DNA of 64,000 nucleotides, from NCBI GenBank assembly GCA_043738385.1, contig JAYUGL010000167.1, positions 1 to 64,000 of the forward strand. The letters are read 5' to 3'. A model generated the notes under the pieces. The model saw nothing but the letters and a program-made list of their open reading frames with translations, was not told the origin of the DNA and did no database searches. The DNA is from JANYCD01 sp043738385. Lineage in GTDB: Bacteria; Pseudomonadota; Gammaproteobacteria; Burkholderiales; Rhodocyclaceae. A program made the translations under genes and the position numbers. Shown piece by piece: positions 43,870-52,837 of the stretch (positions within the stretch are counted from its first letter, which is position 1; each line of letters opens with the position of its first letter).

Positions 43870-44913
43870 ATGATGCTGAAACGCGAGAAGTGCCCGTTTT
43901 TCCTTGTCTTTCTGCTACCGATGGTGGCGGCGTGCGGCGTGACTCCGCAAACAGCTGACAATCCCCGGATGACTTCTGCCTGTCAGGTCGAGCGGTCGGC
44001 CAGCCCAAGATCGGCGGCGCCGAGCAGCGGATTCTCGATGACCTTTGGCGGCTTGGGCGCGAGCGGCGGCGGTTCCCGTCCGCAGCGGGGTGAATGCGAC
44101 GGCCCATGCCCCAGGGACAGCGCCGGTTCCCGCAGCAGCGTGGGAGCGGGCTTGTCCCTCAACCTCGGCGAACTGTTTCGGCACCTGTCCACACCCGAGT
44201 TACCAAACCGGTTGTTCGACGAAGGTCCCCGCTTCGAAGATGCCTTCAGCATGGCCTGCATCCCGGTACGCGGTTTTGTTCGCGGTGGTTGGCCCCTGGT
44301 CATCGATTATCAGGCGGAACCGGGGACCGTTGCTTCGGTGGAAATTCACGTCGAAGGGCAGGATCCGGTGGTGTTGCCTTTGCCCAGCGGTAGTCAACGG
44401 AATGTACTCAAACTGAAGCTGCCCGAACGGCTGGGTGACAAGCTCACCACGGCCTTGTTCCTGGTGCGCGGGGTCAAAGACCAGCCGGGTGCGCCGGTAC
44501 TCGGCCGGGTTCAGGTGTTCGGGCTGGGCGCCGGACCGCGGGCCGTGGGCTCGGTCGCCATCGACCAGGTGGACTTCAAGCCGGGGGTAGTGCATCTCGG
44601 CAAGAAGGAGACCGCCCGCTTCAGCTTTTATTCCCGCTCCGACTTCAATCGGGCCGTGGCCGAGATCATGCGGGTGGACAATCAAAACGGTGACCTTCAG
44701 GTACGCTTGGCCCGATCCATTCCATTGGAAGGCGGGGTGGCAGCCGGTACTTGGGTTGGCCGCCAGGAAGCGCGCCTCTGGGACGGTACCGACGCCAATC
44801 GGCAGGCTTCTCTGGGCCAGCACCTGATGCAGGTCCGGGCCTGGCTCGGCGCCCAGGAGGGTGGCGACTGGGTTGCGGCTTGGTCGGCCGGGTCGGTGGA
44901 GGTTGCGCGCTGA
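43870..44913 (+). CDS. Lipoprotein of unknown function
   Basis: A 347-residue lipoprotein: basic start, hydrophobic core and lipobox MVAACG (Cys about 22). A Gly/Ser/Pro-rich linker (about 40-100) precedes a beta-rich domain (about 130-345) with blocks such as PLVIDYQAEPGTVASVEIHV. The end of the domain, VRAWLGAQEGGDWVAAWSAG, suggests an immunoglobulin-like sandwich. The gene ends five bases before the receptor-like TIR gene, so the two likely work together, for instance as an envelope sensor passing a signal to the TIR protein. Function unproven. Confidence 0.65.
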   Translation: MMLKREKCPFFLVFLLPMVAACGVTPQTADNPRMTSACQVERSASPRSAAPSSGFSMTFGGLGASGGGSRPQRGECDGPCPRDSAGSRSSVGAGLSLNLGELFRHLSTPELPNRLFDEGPRFEDAFSMACIPVRGFVRGGWPLVIDYQAEPGTVASVEIHVEGQDPVVLPLPSGSQRNVLKLKLPERLGDKLTTALFLVRGVKDQPGAPVLGRVQVFGLGAGPRAVGSVAIDQVDFKPGVVHLGKKETARFSFYSRSDFNRAVAEIMRVDNQNGDLQVRLARSIPLEGGVAAGTWVGRQEARLWDGTDANRQASLGQHLMQVRAWLGAQEGGDWVAAWSAGSVEVAR

Positions 44914-44917
44914 CGCG

Positions 44918-46465
44918 ATGTTTGCTTCGGTACTCCGCTACCGCTGGCTGCGCGCGCTGCGGGCCCGTTGGCCATGGGCCGTGGGCCTCTTGCTGGTCAT
45001 CCTTTCTGGCCAGTTCGCGCTAACTTCGCCACGCAGTGGCGTAGATCTCGCCGCCATCGGCGTGCTAAAGCCGGTGCCAGGCCAAGCCATCGCCCTGCGC
45101 GGCTTGGCGACGGAAGGTAATATCCTCACCTATACGGCGGGCGCGGAAGGCGGCCTCGATCTCCGCTTCGAACGAGCCCGCTTGGCGCCGGAAACCCTGG
45201 CACTGCTCAGCCACCTTGGCATCGTCGCGCCAACCGGTGAGGCGCCCGTGAGTTGGATCACCCGTGCCGAGCCTGGGATCGGCAAGGAAACCAAGTCGCG
45301 TTTCGAGGTGACGGCAGCTGACCCCAACCGGCTTCCGGACATCTTCGTATTGCGCGTTCTCCCCGGCGCCACCCCGCGCCAGGCGCGCCTCGAAATGGTC
45401 TCCAGCGGTGCGCCGCTGGCGGTAATCCTGTCCTTGCCGTGGACCGGCGCGGACCATGCGCCCCGCAAGATCCTGCGGCTCGGCGCGACCGACCTGGTCC
45501 TCCCGGGAACCCTGCCGATCAAGCTGCTGGTGCCAGCCGATGCACGCTGGCGGGCGATCATCTCGCTGCCTGAGCAGCCCGTACCATCCGCCGCGCTAAT
45601 CTTCGGGGCCTTCTCCGAACGAGATGGTGGCGGGCTGGCGGCAGCTGCGCTCGGCCTGGAGCCGGTGCCCGGAGCGTCAGCCTTCCTTGCCTGCGGTACC
45701 GCGGCGGGAAGTCTCTTGTGGCGTGCTGCCAGCCGATTGGCCGCTGGCGCCTGCCCGCCGACCGATCATGCCATCCAGGTACGTTCCCTGACCTTGCGTG
45801 CGGATGGTGCAGACTTGGTCGTTGGCGGCAACGCCTGGGTACTAAAGGATAGCCAGCCCCTTGGCGAGGACCTTCTCGTGCACCTGCGCCGGCAGCCTAT
45901 ATGGTGGGCTTTGCTTCTCCTGGCGGATGGACTGCTCCTCGCCTGGGCCCTGCTTGCCCTGCTGCCCGGGCCCCGCCGCATTGATCTGCGCGGTGTCTTC
46001 ATCAGCTATCGGCGTGCCGATAGCGGGCCCCGTGTCGGGCGACTTTACGACCAACTGGTGGCGAGACTGGGCGCCGAGAAGGTGTTCATTGATCTCGAGT
46101 CGATCCCCGCGGGGACCGACTTTAAGCACTTTATCGCTGACAGCCTGAGCAAGGTGGACGTGGTTCTGGCGGTGATTGGCCCGCATTGGCTCGACTTGAG
46201 GGATGGCAGCGGTCAGCGTCGGCTGGATGCGGAGAACGATCTGGTGCGCCGGGAGATAGCCGCCGCCCTCGCTGGCGGTCTTCGAGTGATCCCGGTGGTG
46301 GTGGGCGGCGGTTCGATGCCGACTGCGGGACAGTTGCCTGCCGACCTCGCCGCCCTGGCCGGCCGCAATGCCGCAGAGATCGGCGACCGCCAGTTTCTGC
46401 GCGACGCCGACGATCTGATTGATCAGATCGAATACGCCCCCCTGCGTTCCGGTTCAGCAAGTTGA
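44918..46465 (+). CDS. Receptor-like TIR-domain membrane protein
   Basis: A 515-residue protein with a striking layout. A membrane helix at about residues 20-38 is followed by a large probably periplasmic domain (about 40-335). A second helix (about 337-360) leads to a C-terminal cytoplasmic TIR domain (about 370-510). The TIR start is GVFISYRRADSGPRVGRLYDQL, with VFIDLESI and the predicted catalytic Glu in DLVRREIAAAL. This order, ectodomain-membrane-TIR, mirrors Toll-like receptors. It is encoded directly after an envelope lipoprotein. The ligand and the TIR product are unknown. Confidence 0.8.
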   Translation: MFASVLRYRWLRALRARWPWAVGLLLVILSGQFALTSPRSGVDLAAIGVLKPVPGQAIALRGLATEGNILTYTAGAEGGLDLRFERARLAPETLALLSHLGIVAPTGEAPVSWITRAEPGIGKETKSRFEVTAADPNRLPDIFVLRVLPGATPRQARLEMVSSGAPLAVILSLPWTGADHAPRKILRLGATDLVLPGTLPIKLLVPADARWRAIISLPEQPVPSAALIFGAFSERDGGGLAAAALGLEPVPGASAFLACGTAAGSLLWRAASRLAAGACPPTDHAIQVRSLTLRADGADLVVGGNAWVLKDSQPLGEDLLVHLRRQPIWWALLLLADGLLLAWALLALLPGPRRIDLRGVFISYRRADSGPRVGRLYDQLVARLGAEKVFIDLESIPAGTDFKHFIADSLSKVDVVLAVIGPHWLDLRDGSGQRRLDAENDLVRREIAAALAGGLRVIPVVVGGGSMPTAGQLPADLAALAGRNAAEIGDRQFLRDADDLIDQIEYAPLRSGSAS

Positions 46466-46731
46466 TTTGCGCGTGCGCCATAAAAAGTTTCACTGCGAGA
46501 TGCAAATCGTTCCTGACGCTGCTGATGCATAGAGGATTTGTTGGGGCTTCACCTCCGCCAAGTTGCTCAAGTTGACGCACACAACGCATGCCATTGGAAA
46601 ACGCAGCGTCGAAAACGGACGCTGCTCAAAAGGAAAAATCGACGTTGAAGGCTCGCGCATTGCGAGCGCGGGGACGAAGGCAGAAAAAGCAAACGTAAAG
46701 AAGACGGCCACGGCAAAAGCGCCGACAGTGC

Positions 46732-47538
46732 CTACATGCACTTCGATTGCCACTGCGAGCCGCCGGCAGGGCAATAGCCGGCGCAGGCTGCGGCTTCGTG
46801 ATATCCGGAAGCGCATTGCGGATTCGGTTGGCTGACTCCCAGGGCCACATATCCCCAGCAACCGCATGCCGACGTCGGCATGCCGCTGGCCAGCCCAACC
46901 TGTTGCGGCGGCAACTGCTGATTGGGTGGCGTGGACGATTGCTCAATGAGGAGTCCGATTACGATCAGCCCGACGAAGATGCCGCCAATCCAGGCCAGCG
47001 TTTTCACCAGCTTTGACGATGGCGGAGTCGAGGGCGGCGACGGCACCCTATTGTCGCCCCCGGGGGTCGGGATGGGGCGCAACCCCAAGCTCTCCAGCGC
47101 CGCAGCCAGTTGCTGCACGTCGTAATCCCAGCGCTCGTCCGACAAAGTGAGCGCCTGACGCCGGGCCAGCGGCTTGAGGTCCTCGGGCAGGTCTGCGTCA
47201 ACGGGTGACGCGGCGCCTTCCACCAGCACCGGAATCACCCGGATGCCGCGCTTGAGCGCGGCCGCGATTTCCAGCCGAATCCAGTCATTGGGGAGGTGCA
47301 GCCGACTCTGATCTCCGCTATCGCCGGCCCAGCGGCGGCCGATGACGGCCAGCATGACCGAGCACGACGAGAGCGCACCCTCGATGGCTTCGACGAAGTC
47401 AACACCGGGCTGGATGGTCTCGACGTCGCGGAATATCTGCGCCTTGCCGAAACGCCGCTCCAGGCTGTCGGCCAATCGCCCGGCAGCACTCTGGCTGTCC
47501 TGGCGCCGGTAGCTGATGAAAATGCCTGACGCTGCCAT
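46732..47538 (-). CDS. TIR-domain protein with Cys-rich C-terminal domain
   Basis: A 268-residue protein: TIR domain (residues 1-150; FISYRRQDSQSAAGRLADSLE, predicted catalytic Glu in DWIRLEIAAAL), a Pro/Ser linker, one membrane helix (about 180-200) and a short outer tail with about six Cys residues. The tail (SACGCWGYVALG ... CAGYCPAGG) looks like a small disulphide-bonded domain. It is the distal gene of the minus-strand array. The layout, cytoplasmic TIR plus exported small domain, suggests a sensor. Confidence 0.8.
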   Translation of the reverse strand: MAASGIFISYRRQDSQSAAGRLADSLERRFGKAQIFRDVETIQPGVDFVEAIEGALSSCSVMLAVIGRRWAGDSGDQSRLHLPNDWIRLEIAAALKRGIRVIPVLVEGAASPVDADLPEDLKPLARRQALTLSDERWDYDVQQLAAALESLGLRPIPTPGGDNRVPSPPSTPPSSKLVKTLAWIGGIFVGLIVIGLLIEQSSTPPNQQLPPQQVGLASGMPTSACGCWGYVALGVSQPNPQCASGYHEAAACAGYCPAGGSQWQSKCM

Positions 47539-47694
47539 TGTTATCGCCTTTCGTTGAACACTGAATCGTCATGCCTGTCTTTGATGCTGTGTAGCACTAC
47601 AGCCCGTGTCCTGTTGTCGATCATTCGGCCCAGCTTCTAGCCTGAGCCCATGCTACCTGCGGCATATTTCAATGTAAACCGCGGGTCGTCGCGC

Positions 47695-48864
47695 TCACAC
47701 GAATCCGGCGAAATGGGCCGGCTGCACCTGCTTCGCGGCGGCTTGGCCGACCTTCTGGATCTCGGCTATGTATTGCACCGAATCCAGCATCTGGACGTGG
47801 TTCGGATCGACCTCCGCGAGACCCAAAGCGTCGAGGCCCGCGCGGCTCAGGTCCGCGTCATAACGCAGGTAGGTGAACAGCTTGGCGCCGGTCCAGTTGC
47901 TCTGGTCGCCGGGTTGTACCAAGAGGCCGCCGATCTCGCGATCAATCGGCCCGCCCGCGCGGCATGCGCCGAGCATCCGACACGCCGTGTCCCAGCCGGC
48001 AGCGGCGGCATTCATCAGCGCCGCCGGAATATTCTTGACGTGATCGAGCAGCCATAGATCATCGGCCTTCAGTTCCGGCCTGGCCATCGCCGCGCCGCCC
48101 GTGCCGACCGATACGATCAGCAGCTTGTCCGCGCCTGTGGGCCAATTCACCTTGTACGGCGCCGTAGTGGCCATCTGGAAGGCGAGAAAAGCTGGGTTGT
48201 TGTAGGTCGTCACACCGCCGTCTACAAATACGAACTGATACTCGTTTGGCGTACCTTCGGCGAAAGTCACCACTTCGGGCGGAAAGAACGTCGGTGCTGC
48301 CGTGCTGGCCCGCACCAGTTGCCATAGTGGCAGGTTGAGGTTGCAGTCTTTGCGATCAGCCTGGTTGTACTTGCCCAGCGGATTGTTGAACACCGGCCAG
48401 GGCGAATCAGTGGTGTGGTTGCGCAGCACCATCATCAGCAGGGTGCGCAGGTTCGCGTCGCCCAGCGTGGCGGGTGGCACGTTGTCAGCATGGCCAAGCG
48501 CGCGGTTGAGTTCAGTGCGCAGCTTTCCGGCCAACGGCTCATCGTTGTAGCTATAGCGCAGACGCTTGAAGAGGCTGGCCTTGTCGAACATCTGCTCGCC
48601 GCTACCAACGTAGAACGCGCGAATCCTGTCCATCGACATGCCGGCAGAGATGCAGGCGGCGATGATGGCGCCGGTGCTGGTGCCGCAAACGAAGTCGAAG
48701 TAATCGGCAAGCACCAGATCTGGCTTGCCGCACTGTTCGCGCAGTTGCGCTTCGATCCGCGCCAGGATTTCGACACTCATCAGGCCGCGGATGCCACCGC
48801 CATCGCAGGCGAGGATCTTCTTGGGGCCGGCGGACTGCATGCGCTTCAGGACCTGCTCGTTCAT
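47695..48864 (-). CDS. Patatin-like phospholipase
   Basis: A 389-residue patatin with all core motifs: oxyanion DGGGIRG (residues 20-26), the nucleophile elbow GTSTG (about 61-65) and the catalytic-dyad Asp in DGGVTTY (about 215). Patatins cut membrane phospholipids. In bacterial defence, patatin effectors such as CapV damage the cell's own membrane when switched on by a nucleotide signal. Its place among TIR, caspase-like and deoxyribohydrolase genes supports an effector role, though a housekeeping lipase cannot be excluded. A GGGAG site precedes the ATG; 21 bases separate it from the upstream gene. Confidence 0.88.
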   Translation of the reverse strand: MNEQVLKRMQSAGPKKILACDGGGIRGLMSVEILARIEAQLREQCGKPDLVLADYFDFVCGTSTGAIIAACISAGMSMDRIRAFYVGSGEQMFDKASLFKRLRYSYNDEPLAGKLRTELNRALGHADNVPPATLGDANLRTLLMMVLRNHTTDSPWPVFNNPLGKYNQADRKDCNLNLPLWQLVRASTAAPTFFPPEVVTFAEGTPNEYQFVFVDGGVTTYNNPAFLAFQMATTAPYKVNWPTGADKLLIVSVGTGGAAMARPELKADDLWLLDHVKNIPAALMNAAAAGWDTACRMLGACRAGGPIDREIGGLLVQPGDQSNWTGAKLFTYLRYDADLSRAGLDALGLAEVDPNHVQMLDSVQYIAEIQKVGQAAAKQVQPAHFAGFV

Positions 48865-48885
48865 GTCATTCTCCCAATACGTGTC

Positions 48886-50451
48886 TCAGGCGGACGGTCC
48901 GCCCGGCGCAACCGTGAACAACGCCTCGAACACTTCGCGTGCCTTGGCGGTATTCATGCGGCCAGCTTCCAGCCAAAGGAAACGTCCGCAGGGCGCGGCG
49001 CCAATATCGGCGGCGGCGGTCTGCCGGTCGGTTTTGTCATCGTAAAGCACAACGACACGACGCAGGTTCGCGACCTTGACCAAGACGCTCAGTTCGTAGC
49101 GGCAACCGTGGTTCTGCGATTGAAAGCCGCGCAGGTCCATGAGCACGACGTCGCAGCGATTCACCAATGCGGTCAGCGCGGACTCCCAGGTCGTGTCGCG
49201 GCAGTAGCACTCGTTCACTCGATAGCGACCGTCCGGGTCGGGCTTGAGGTCGAAATTGGCCAGACGCTGCGGCACGTCGGGTTCGCTGTTGATGAAGCGT
49301 TTGCCCAGTTGCCCGTCGAGAAAAGTGAACAGGTCATCCGGATCGAGGGTACGGCTGACAAGGTCGGTGCCAGCGATCAGCATGGTGTTGCCGGTGAAGC
49401 GCCAGCGCTCGATCACCTGATCGAACAAGGCCTCCAGCTGCGCGTCATGCTGAAAGACCCGCAGCACCAGCAAAGTGGCCGGGTTGTCTTCCCGCGGCCG
49501 CCAGATCGTCAGCACCCACCAGCCGACGGGGATCCAGAGCCACGGGATCAACAAGCTCAGGCCGCTGGTGCCGACACCGGCAAATGCGGGAACGGCATTG
49601 CCCATGAGGATGACAAACCAATAGATGGCGAAGAGATAACCGAGATCGGAGAAACGCTTGTTGCGGTAAGCGCCGGCCATGCGACGACCTAGCGCGAACA
49701 CCGGCCATGCAAGCAGCGCCCAGGGTGCCAGGGCGCAGAACAGCATCGTGCCCTTGACGCCGAAGACGTCGACCAATGGCGCCACAACCTGCCAGCTCGT
49801 GTTCACGTTGGTGCTGAGGGCCTGGAGCGCGAGGATCGAGGCACTGGAAAGAACCAGCGCCGGCGGCAACAGATAAGGCGCCACGGCCCGAATGCGACCA
49901 CTGGCACTGATGATCAGTGTAATGATGAGTGGCACGCCCATCTCGGTGGACAACCAGCCGACGACCGCTAGCAGCGATTGCTGGGCATTGGAACGCAGCA
50001 TCACGAGCACGATCATGATCACGAGATATATTGCGATGCCACCCAGCACCCGGCCCCAGGGCCAGCGCAGGGTCAAGCCCCAGGCCAGCACCATCGGCCA
50101 GCCATAGACCGCGCCGAGCAGCAGTAGCCGATTGACCGAGAACGCCTTGACCTGAACGATCAAGGCAAACCACGCTTGCGTCAGCGCCACCAACACGCAA
50201 ACCCCGGTCAGCGCCACCAGAAGGCGCATGGTCACGCGGCGATTTGCCGCGAGGTCCAACCGCGCTGGCATCCGCGGCGGCAAGGCCAACACCTCGGTAA
50301 CGCCCGCACGCGCGACATCAGGCGCGGCCCCGCCACGCATCAGGATCACCATGCGCCGTCGGTACAACCCGGCCACCACCCACGCAAGGCTGGCGGCGAG
50401 GAATACACCCAACATCAGGGCGACGAATAGGTGGCCGCTTTGAATTCCCAT
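48886..50451 (-). CDS. Polytopic membrane protein with C-terminal TIR-like domain
   Basis: A 521-residue protein. About eight or nine membrane helices fill residues 8-320. The C-terminal 190 residues are soluble, with an alternating strand-helix pattern: LIAGTDLVSRTLDPDDLFTFLD, then NRCDVVLMDLRGF and RRVVVLYDDKTDR. This fits a TIR-like or related Rossmannoid domain, but the FxSYRR start of the other TIRs is missing, so the assignment is tentative. Neighbouring genes encode a TIR protein and a patatin. It may be a membrane-bound sensor or effector. Confidence 0.55.
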   Translation of the reverse strand: MGIQSGHLFVALMLGVFLAASLAWVVAGLYRRRMVILMRGGAAPDVARAGVTEVLALPPRMPARLDLAANRRVTMRLLVALTGVCVLVALTQAWFALIVQVKAFSVNRLLLLGAVYGWPMVLAWGLTLRWPWGRVLGGIAIYLVIMIVLVMLRSNAQQSLLAVVGWLSTEMGVPLIITLIISASGRIRAVAPYLLPPALVLSSASILALQALSTNVNTSWQVVAPLVDVFGVKGTMLFCALAPWALLAWPVFALGRRMAGAYRNKRFSDLGYLFAIYWFVILMGNAVPAFAGVGTSGLSLLIPWLWIPVGWWVLTIWRPREDNPATLLVLRVFQHDAQLEALFDQVIERWRFTGNTMLIAGTDLVSRTLDPDDLFTFLDGQLGKRFINSEPDVPQRLANFDLKPDPDGRYRVNECYCRDTTWESALTALVNRCDVVLMDLRGFQSQNHGCRYELSVLVKVANLRRVVVLYDDKTDRQTAAADIGAAPCGRFLWLEAGRMNTAKAREVFEALFTVAPGGPSA

Positions 50452-50493
50452 ATCAACCGTCCCCGGGTTCAGCCACGCGTCTCGATATCGACC

Positions 50494-51435
50494 TCACGAC
50501 GAACCGCCATCTCGCTTGGCGACGAACTCCACCGGCGTATGCACCGAATACCCGCCGCTGATTTCCAGTGTGAAACGTATGCTTTCGGGCGTTACCTGAC
50601 CGATGTAGTGATGCGTCACCTCCTTCGGTTCCCCGCCGCTGCTGATCGACTCCAGGCTGCGTGTCACGAAGCTCAGCCACTCGCCCTCCAGCTTTGCCTG
50701 TTCTATCGTCAGACGGCCCCCTTCGAATGAGGCCGTGCCGTGCAGCGCATTGGCCAGGTATTTGAACTCGAACACTTCGTCATACTGGTCGCCCCAGTCG
50801 TACTTCACCCGCGCGCTCCAGCGCCCGCTGAGATCCACTGCGGCTTGGTGCGCCACCGGGGTGCTTGTCGATGTTGCTGGAACAAAGCGCAATGCCGCAA
50901 ACACACCGACCACGACAATCGCAACGGCCGCGACAATCAGGCGCGCTCGGCCGAAGCCAGGCTTTGCGTCGTGGGCTTCCGGCGACAACTCCCTCAATCT
51001 CGCCACCAGCCGCTCGACATCCGTCCGCCAGTCGGCATCGGACAACACCATGGCCTGGTGGCGCGCCAGGCTGGCGATGGCATCGGGCAGATCCTCGCCA
51101 GCCGGCATTGCCGCGCCGCCCAACAGCAAGGGGATGACCGGCTTGCCGGACGCGAGCCCGGCAGCCACCTCGCGGCGAACAAAATCGTCCGGCGCATCGA
51201 GTCGTCGCCCGCCGTCGGCGCCGGCCTCCAGCCAGTGGGGTCCGATCATCACCAGCATCGCGTGGGCGGACTGCAATTGTCTGTTGATGGCCTCGACGAA
51301 GTCCTCGCCGGGCTGAATGTCGTCCACATCGCGGAACACGCTGCCGACCCCGAAGGCCGTCTCAAGCGCATCCGCCAGGCGGCCGGCGAAACCGGCGTTG
51401 TCGTCGCGACGATAGGAAAGAAAGAATCTGGGCAT
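50494..51435 (-). CDS. TIR-domain protein with single membrane helix and beta-rich outer domain
   Basis: A 313-residue protein: TIR domain (1-145; MPRFFLSYRRDDNAGFAGRLADALE, predicted catalytic Glu in DFVRREVAAGL), one membrane helix (about 158-178) and a C-terminal domain of about 115 residues. That domain (DLSGRWSARVKYDWGDQYDEVFEF...) looks like a small beta-barrel or lipocalin-like ligand binder and should be periplasmic. Only 14 bases separate it from the deoxyribohydrolase-TPR gene. Layout and context suggest a receptor. Confidence 0.82.
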   Translation of the reverse strand: MPRFFLSYRRDDNAGFAGRLADALETAFGVGSVFRDVDDIQPGEDFVEAINRQLQSAHAMLVMIGPHWLEAGADGGRRLDAPDDFVRREVAAGLASGKPVIPLLLGGAAMPAGEDLPDAIASLARHQAMVLSDADWRTDVERLVARLRELSPEAHDAKPGFGRARLIVAAVAIVVVGVFAALRFVPATSTSTPVAHQAAVDLSGRWSARVKYDWGDQYDEVFEFKYLANALHGTASFEGGRLTIEQAKLEGEWLSFVTRSLESISSGGEPKEVTHHYIGQVTPESIRFTLEISGGYSVHTPVEFVAKRDGGSS

Positions 51436-51449
51436 GGAGAGAAACAGCG

Positions 51450-52811
51450 TTACCCGTTTTGCCCAAGATCCGCGGCGCCGAGGCAAGCGATTTCGGCCAA
51501 CGACGACTGCACAGCCTTGATCTGGGTCGCGCTCGTTTCGAGCATCCAGGCGGGCACGTTCAACGCCCATGCTTCCGCCTGCCACTTGGCTGCCGCAGCG
51601 GTATCACCCAGCCCCACGGCCGCTTCGCGCAGCGTGGCGACAATCCAAAAGCGTTTCTCGGCATCGATATCCTTATCGAGCAGCGGTTGCGCGTACTGAA
51701 TCACCAGGCGCCGGGTGCGTTTTGCCAGCACCGCGTCGGTCATGCCTTCGTCCCGGTCACCGGCCTTTAGCGCCTTCAAAGCCCGCATGTCCAGCAGATG
51801 GGCCAGATTGATGCCGTTGTAGTAGTCCTGCTTGAGATGGAAACCGCGCTCGCAGGCGGCGATGCTCTCATCGAGGTCCTGTTCCTGGTGGTTGAGATCC
51901 CACAGGCGCTTGTGGATGGCGCCCCACAAGCCCAGCGTTTCCGGATCGTTGGTGGTCGCCGGCGAGAGCTCGCGCAGGATGTCCTTGGCCGCCAGGAGCG
52001 CCGCGTCGGGCGTCGGCTGTTGAGACTTGTAGGTGGCGAGCGCGAGCTGCTGAATGACGAAGCTATCGTTGGGTCGTTGCTTGCGCACTTCCTCAAGCAA
52101 CCGCTGGGCATTGGCGAAGTCCCCGGAACCGATCCTGCCCAGGGCATCATCGAGGACCGACTTGGCGCTCGCGGCTTCCGGTTCCGGGCCTTCAGCGCAG
52201 GTGCCGGGGGACAGCTGCGGAGGCCGCATGCGCGCGACGATCGGGGTCAGGTGGTCTGCAACTGCTGGCCCGGTGCCTCCCGCCGCCACGGCGGCGGGAG
52301 GCACCGGGCGGGGCTTTTCCAGCTCCGGTGGAATCAGGTCGGGCAGGAAGGTATACACCGGGCTATCAATCTCCCCGCTCGCCAGGATGTCGGCGATGGC
52401 CTGCTTCAGGTCATCGCGGAAGCGCTTCGCCTCTTGCGCGCCGATGTCCTCGCCCAGATGCTTGTAGCGGCGAATGGCGATGTGGCCGACATCGAAGGGG
52501 TTCTTGAACTGTTCCTCGGCAACGATGATCGTGGCGCGATGTCGCAAACCATAGCGGATGCCCAGCTCAAAGGCAGCGTTGACGTTGTAGGTGGATAGAT
52601 CCGCGATGACCAGATCGGCCTGATACAACTGCCGGTACATCGGCGTATCGATGGTGCCGGAGTGCGGAATCTCGTCGGCACGCAGGCATGCCAGACCCGC
52701 CGCTTCCACCGCCTCTTTGATGATGGCATAGGAAGCGTCAAGGTCGAGTACGCGCCCGTCGGTGAAATCGGTCTTCTTGCCAAAGCCCTGGACAACAAAA
52801 CAAGTAGCCAT
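51450..52811 (-). CDS. MAP3K-type deoxyribohydrolase (DRHyd) plus TPR/TRAFs-binding protein
   Basis: A 453-residue protein in two modules. The N-terminal Rossmannoid (about 1-150; ATCFVVQGFGKK ... YQADLVIADLSTYNVNAAFELGIRYGLRH ... TIIVAEEQ) matches the deoxyribosyltransferase-like fold known from MAP3K kinases and bacterial conflict systems. It is predicted to act on nucleotides or NAD+. The C-terminal part (about 220-440) is a TPR-like array (LGLWGAIHKRLWD ... YYNGINLAHLLDMRAL), the TRAFs-binding domain that follows DRHyd in such proteins. The linker is encoded by a 19-base perfect palindrome. Start ATG at 52811. Confidence 0.78.
   Translation of the reverse strand: MATCFVVQGFGKKTDFTDGRVLDLDASYAIIKEAVEAAGLACLRADEIPHSGTIDTPMYRQLYQADLVIADLSTYNVNAAFELGIRYGLRHRATIIVAEEQFKNPFDVGHIAIRRYKHLGEDIGAQEAKRFRDDLKQAIADILASGEIDSPVYTFLPDLIPPELEKPRPVPPAAVAAGGTGPAVADHLTPIVARMRPPQLSPGTCAEGPEPEAASAKSVLDDALGRIGSGDFANAQRLLEEVRKQRPNDSFVIQQLALATYKSQQPTPDAALLAAKDILRELSPATTNDPETLGLWGAIHKRLWDLNHQEQDLDESIAACERGFHLKQDYYNGINLAHLLDMRALKALKAGDRDEGMTDAVLAKRTRRLVIQYAQPLLDKDIDAEKRFWIVATLREAAVGLGDTAAAAKWQAEAWALNVPAWMLETSATQIKAVQSSLAEIACLGAADLGQNG
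52269..52308. repeat. Perfect 19-base inverted repeat inside the DRHyd-TPR gene
   Basis: Two perfect 19-base GC-rich arms (52269-52287 and 52290-52308) are separated by two bases. They fall in the Pro/Ala/Gly linker between the DRHyd and TPR modules. A stem of this length in coding RNA would be very stable. Confidence 0.85.
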
Positions 52812-52837
52812 CAACGGTCCTCCAAATTCGACAACAC

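Noticed and set aside
46490..46867. Minus-strand open frame downstream of the TIR gene
   Set aside because: Overlaps the end of the Cys-rich TIR gene in another frame, and shows no domain or ribosome site.
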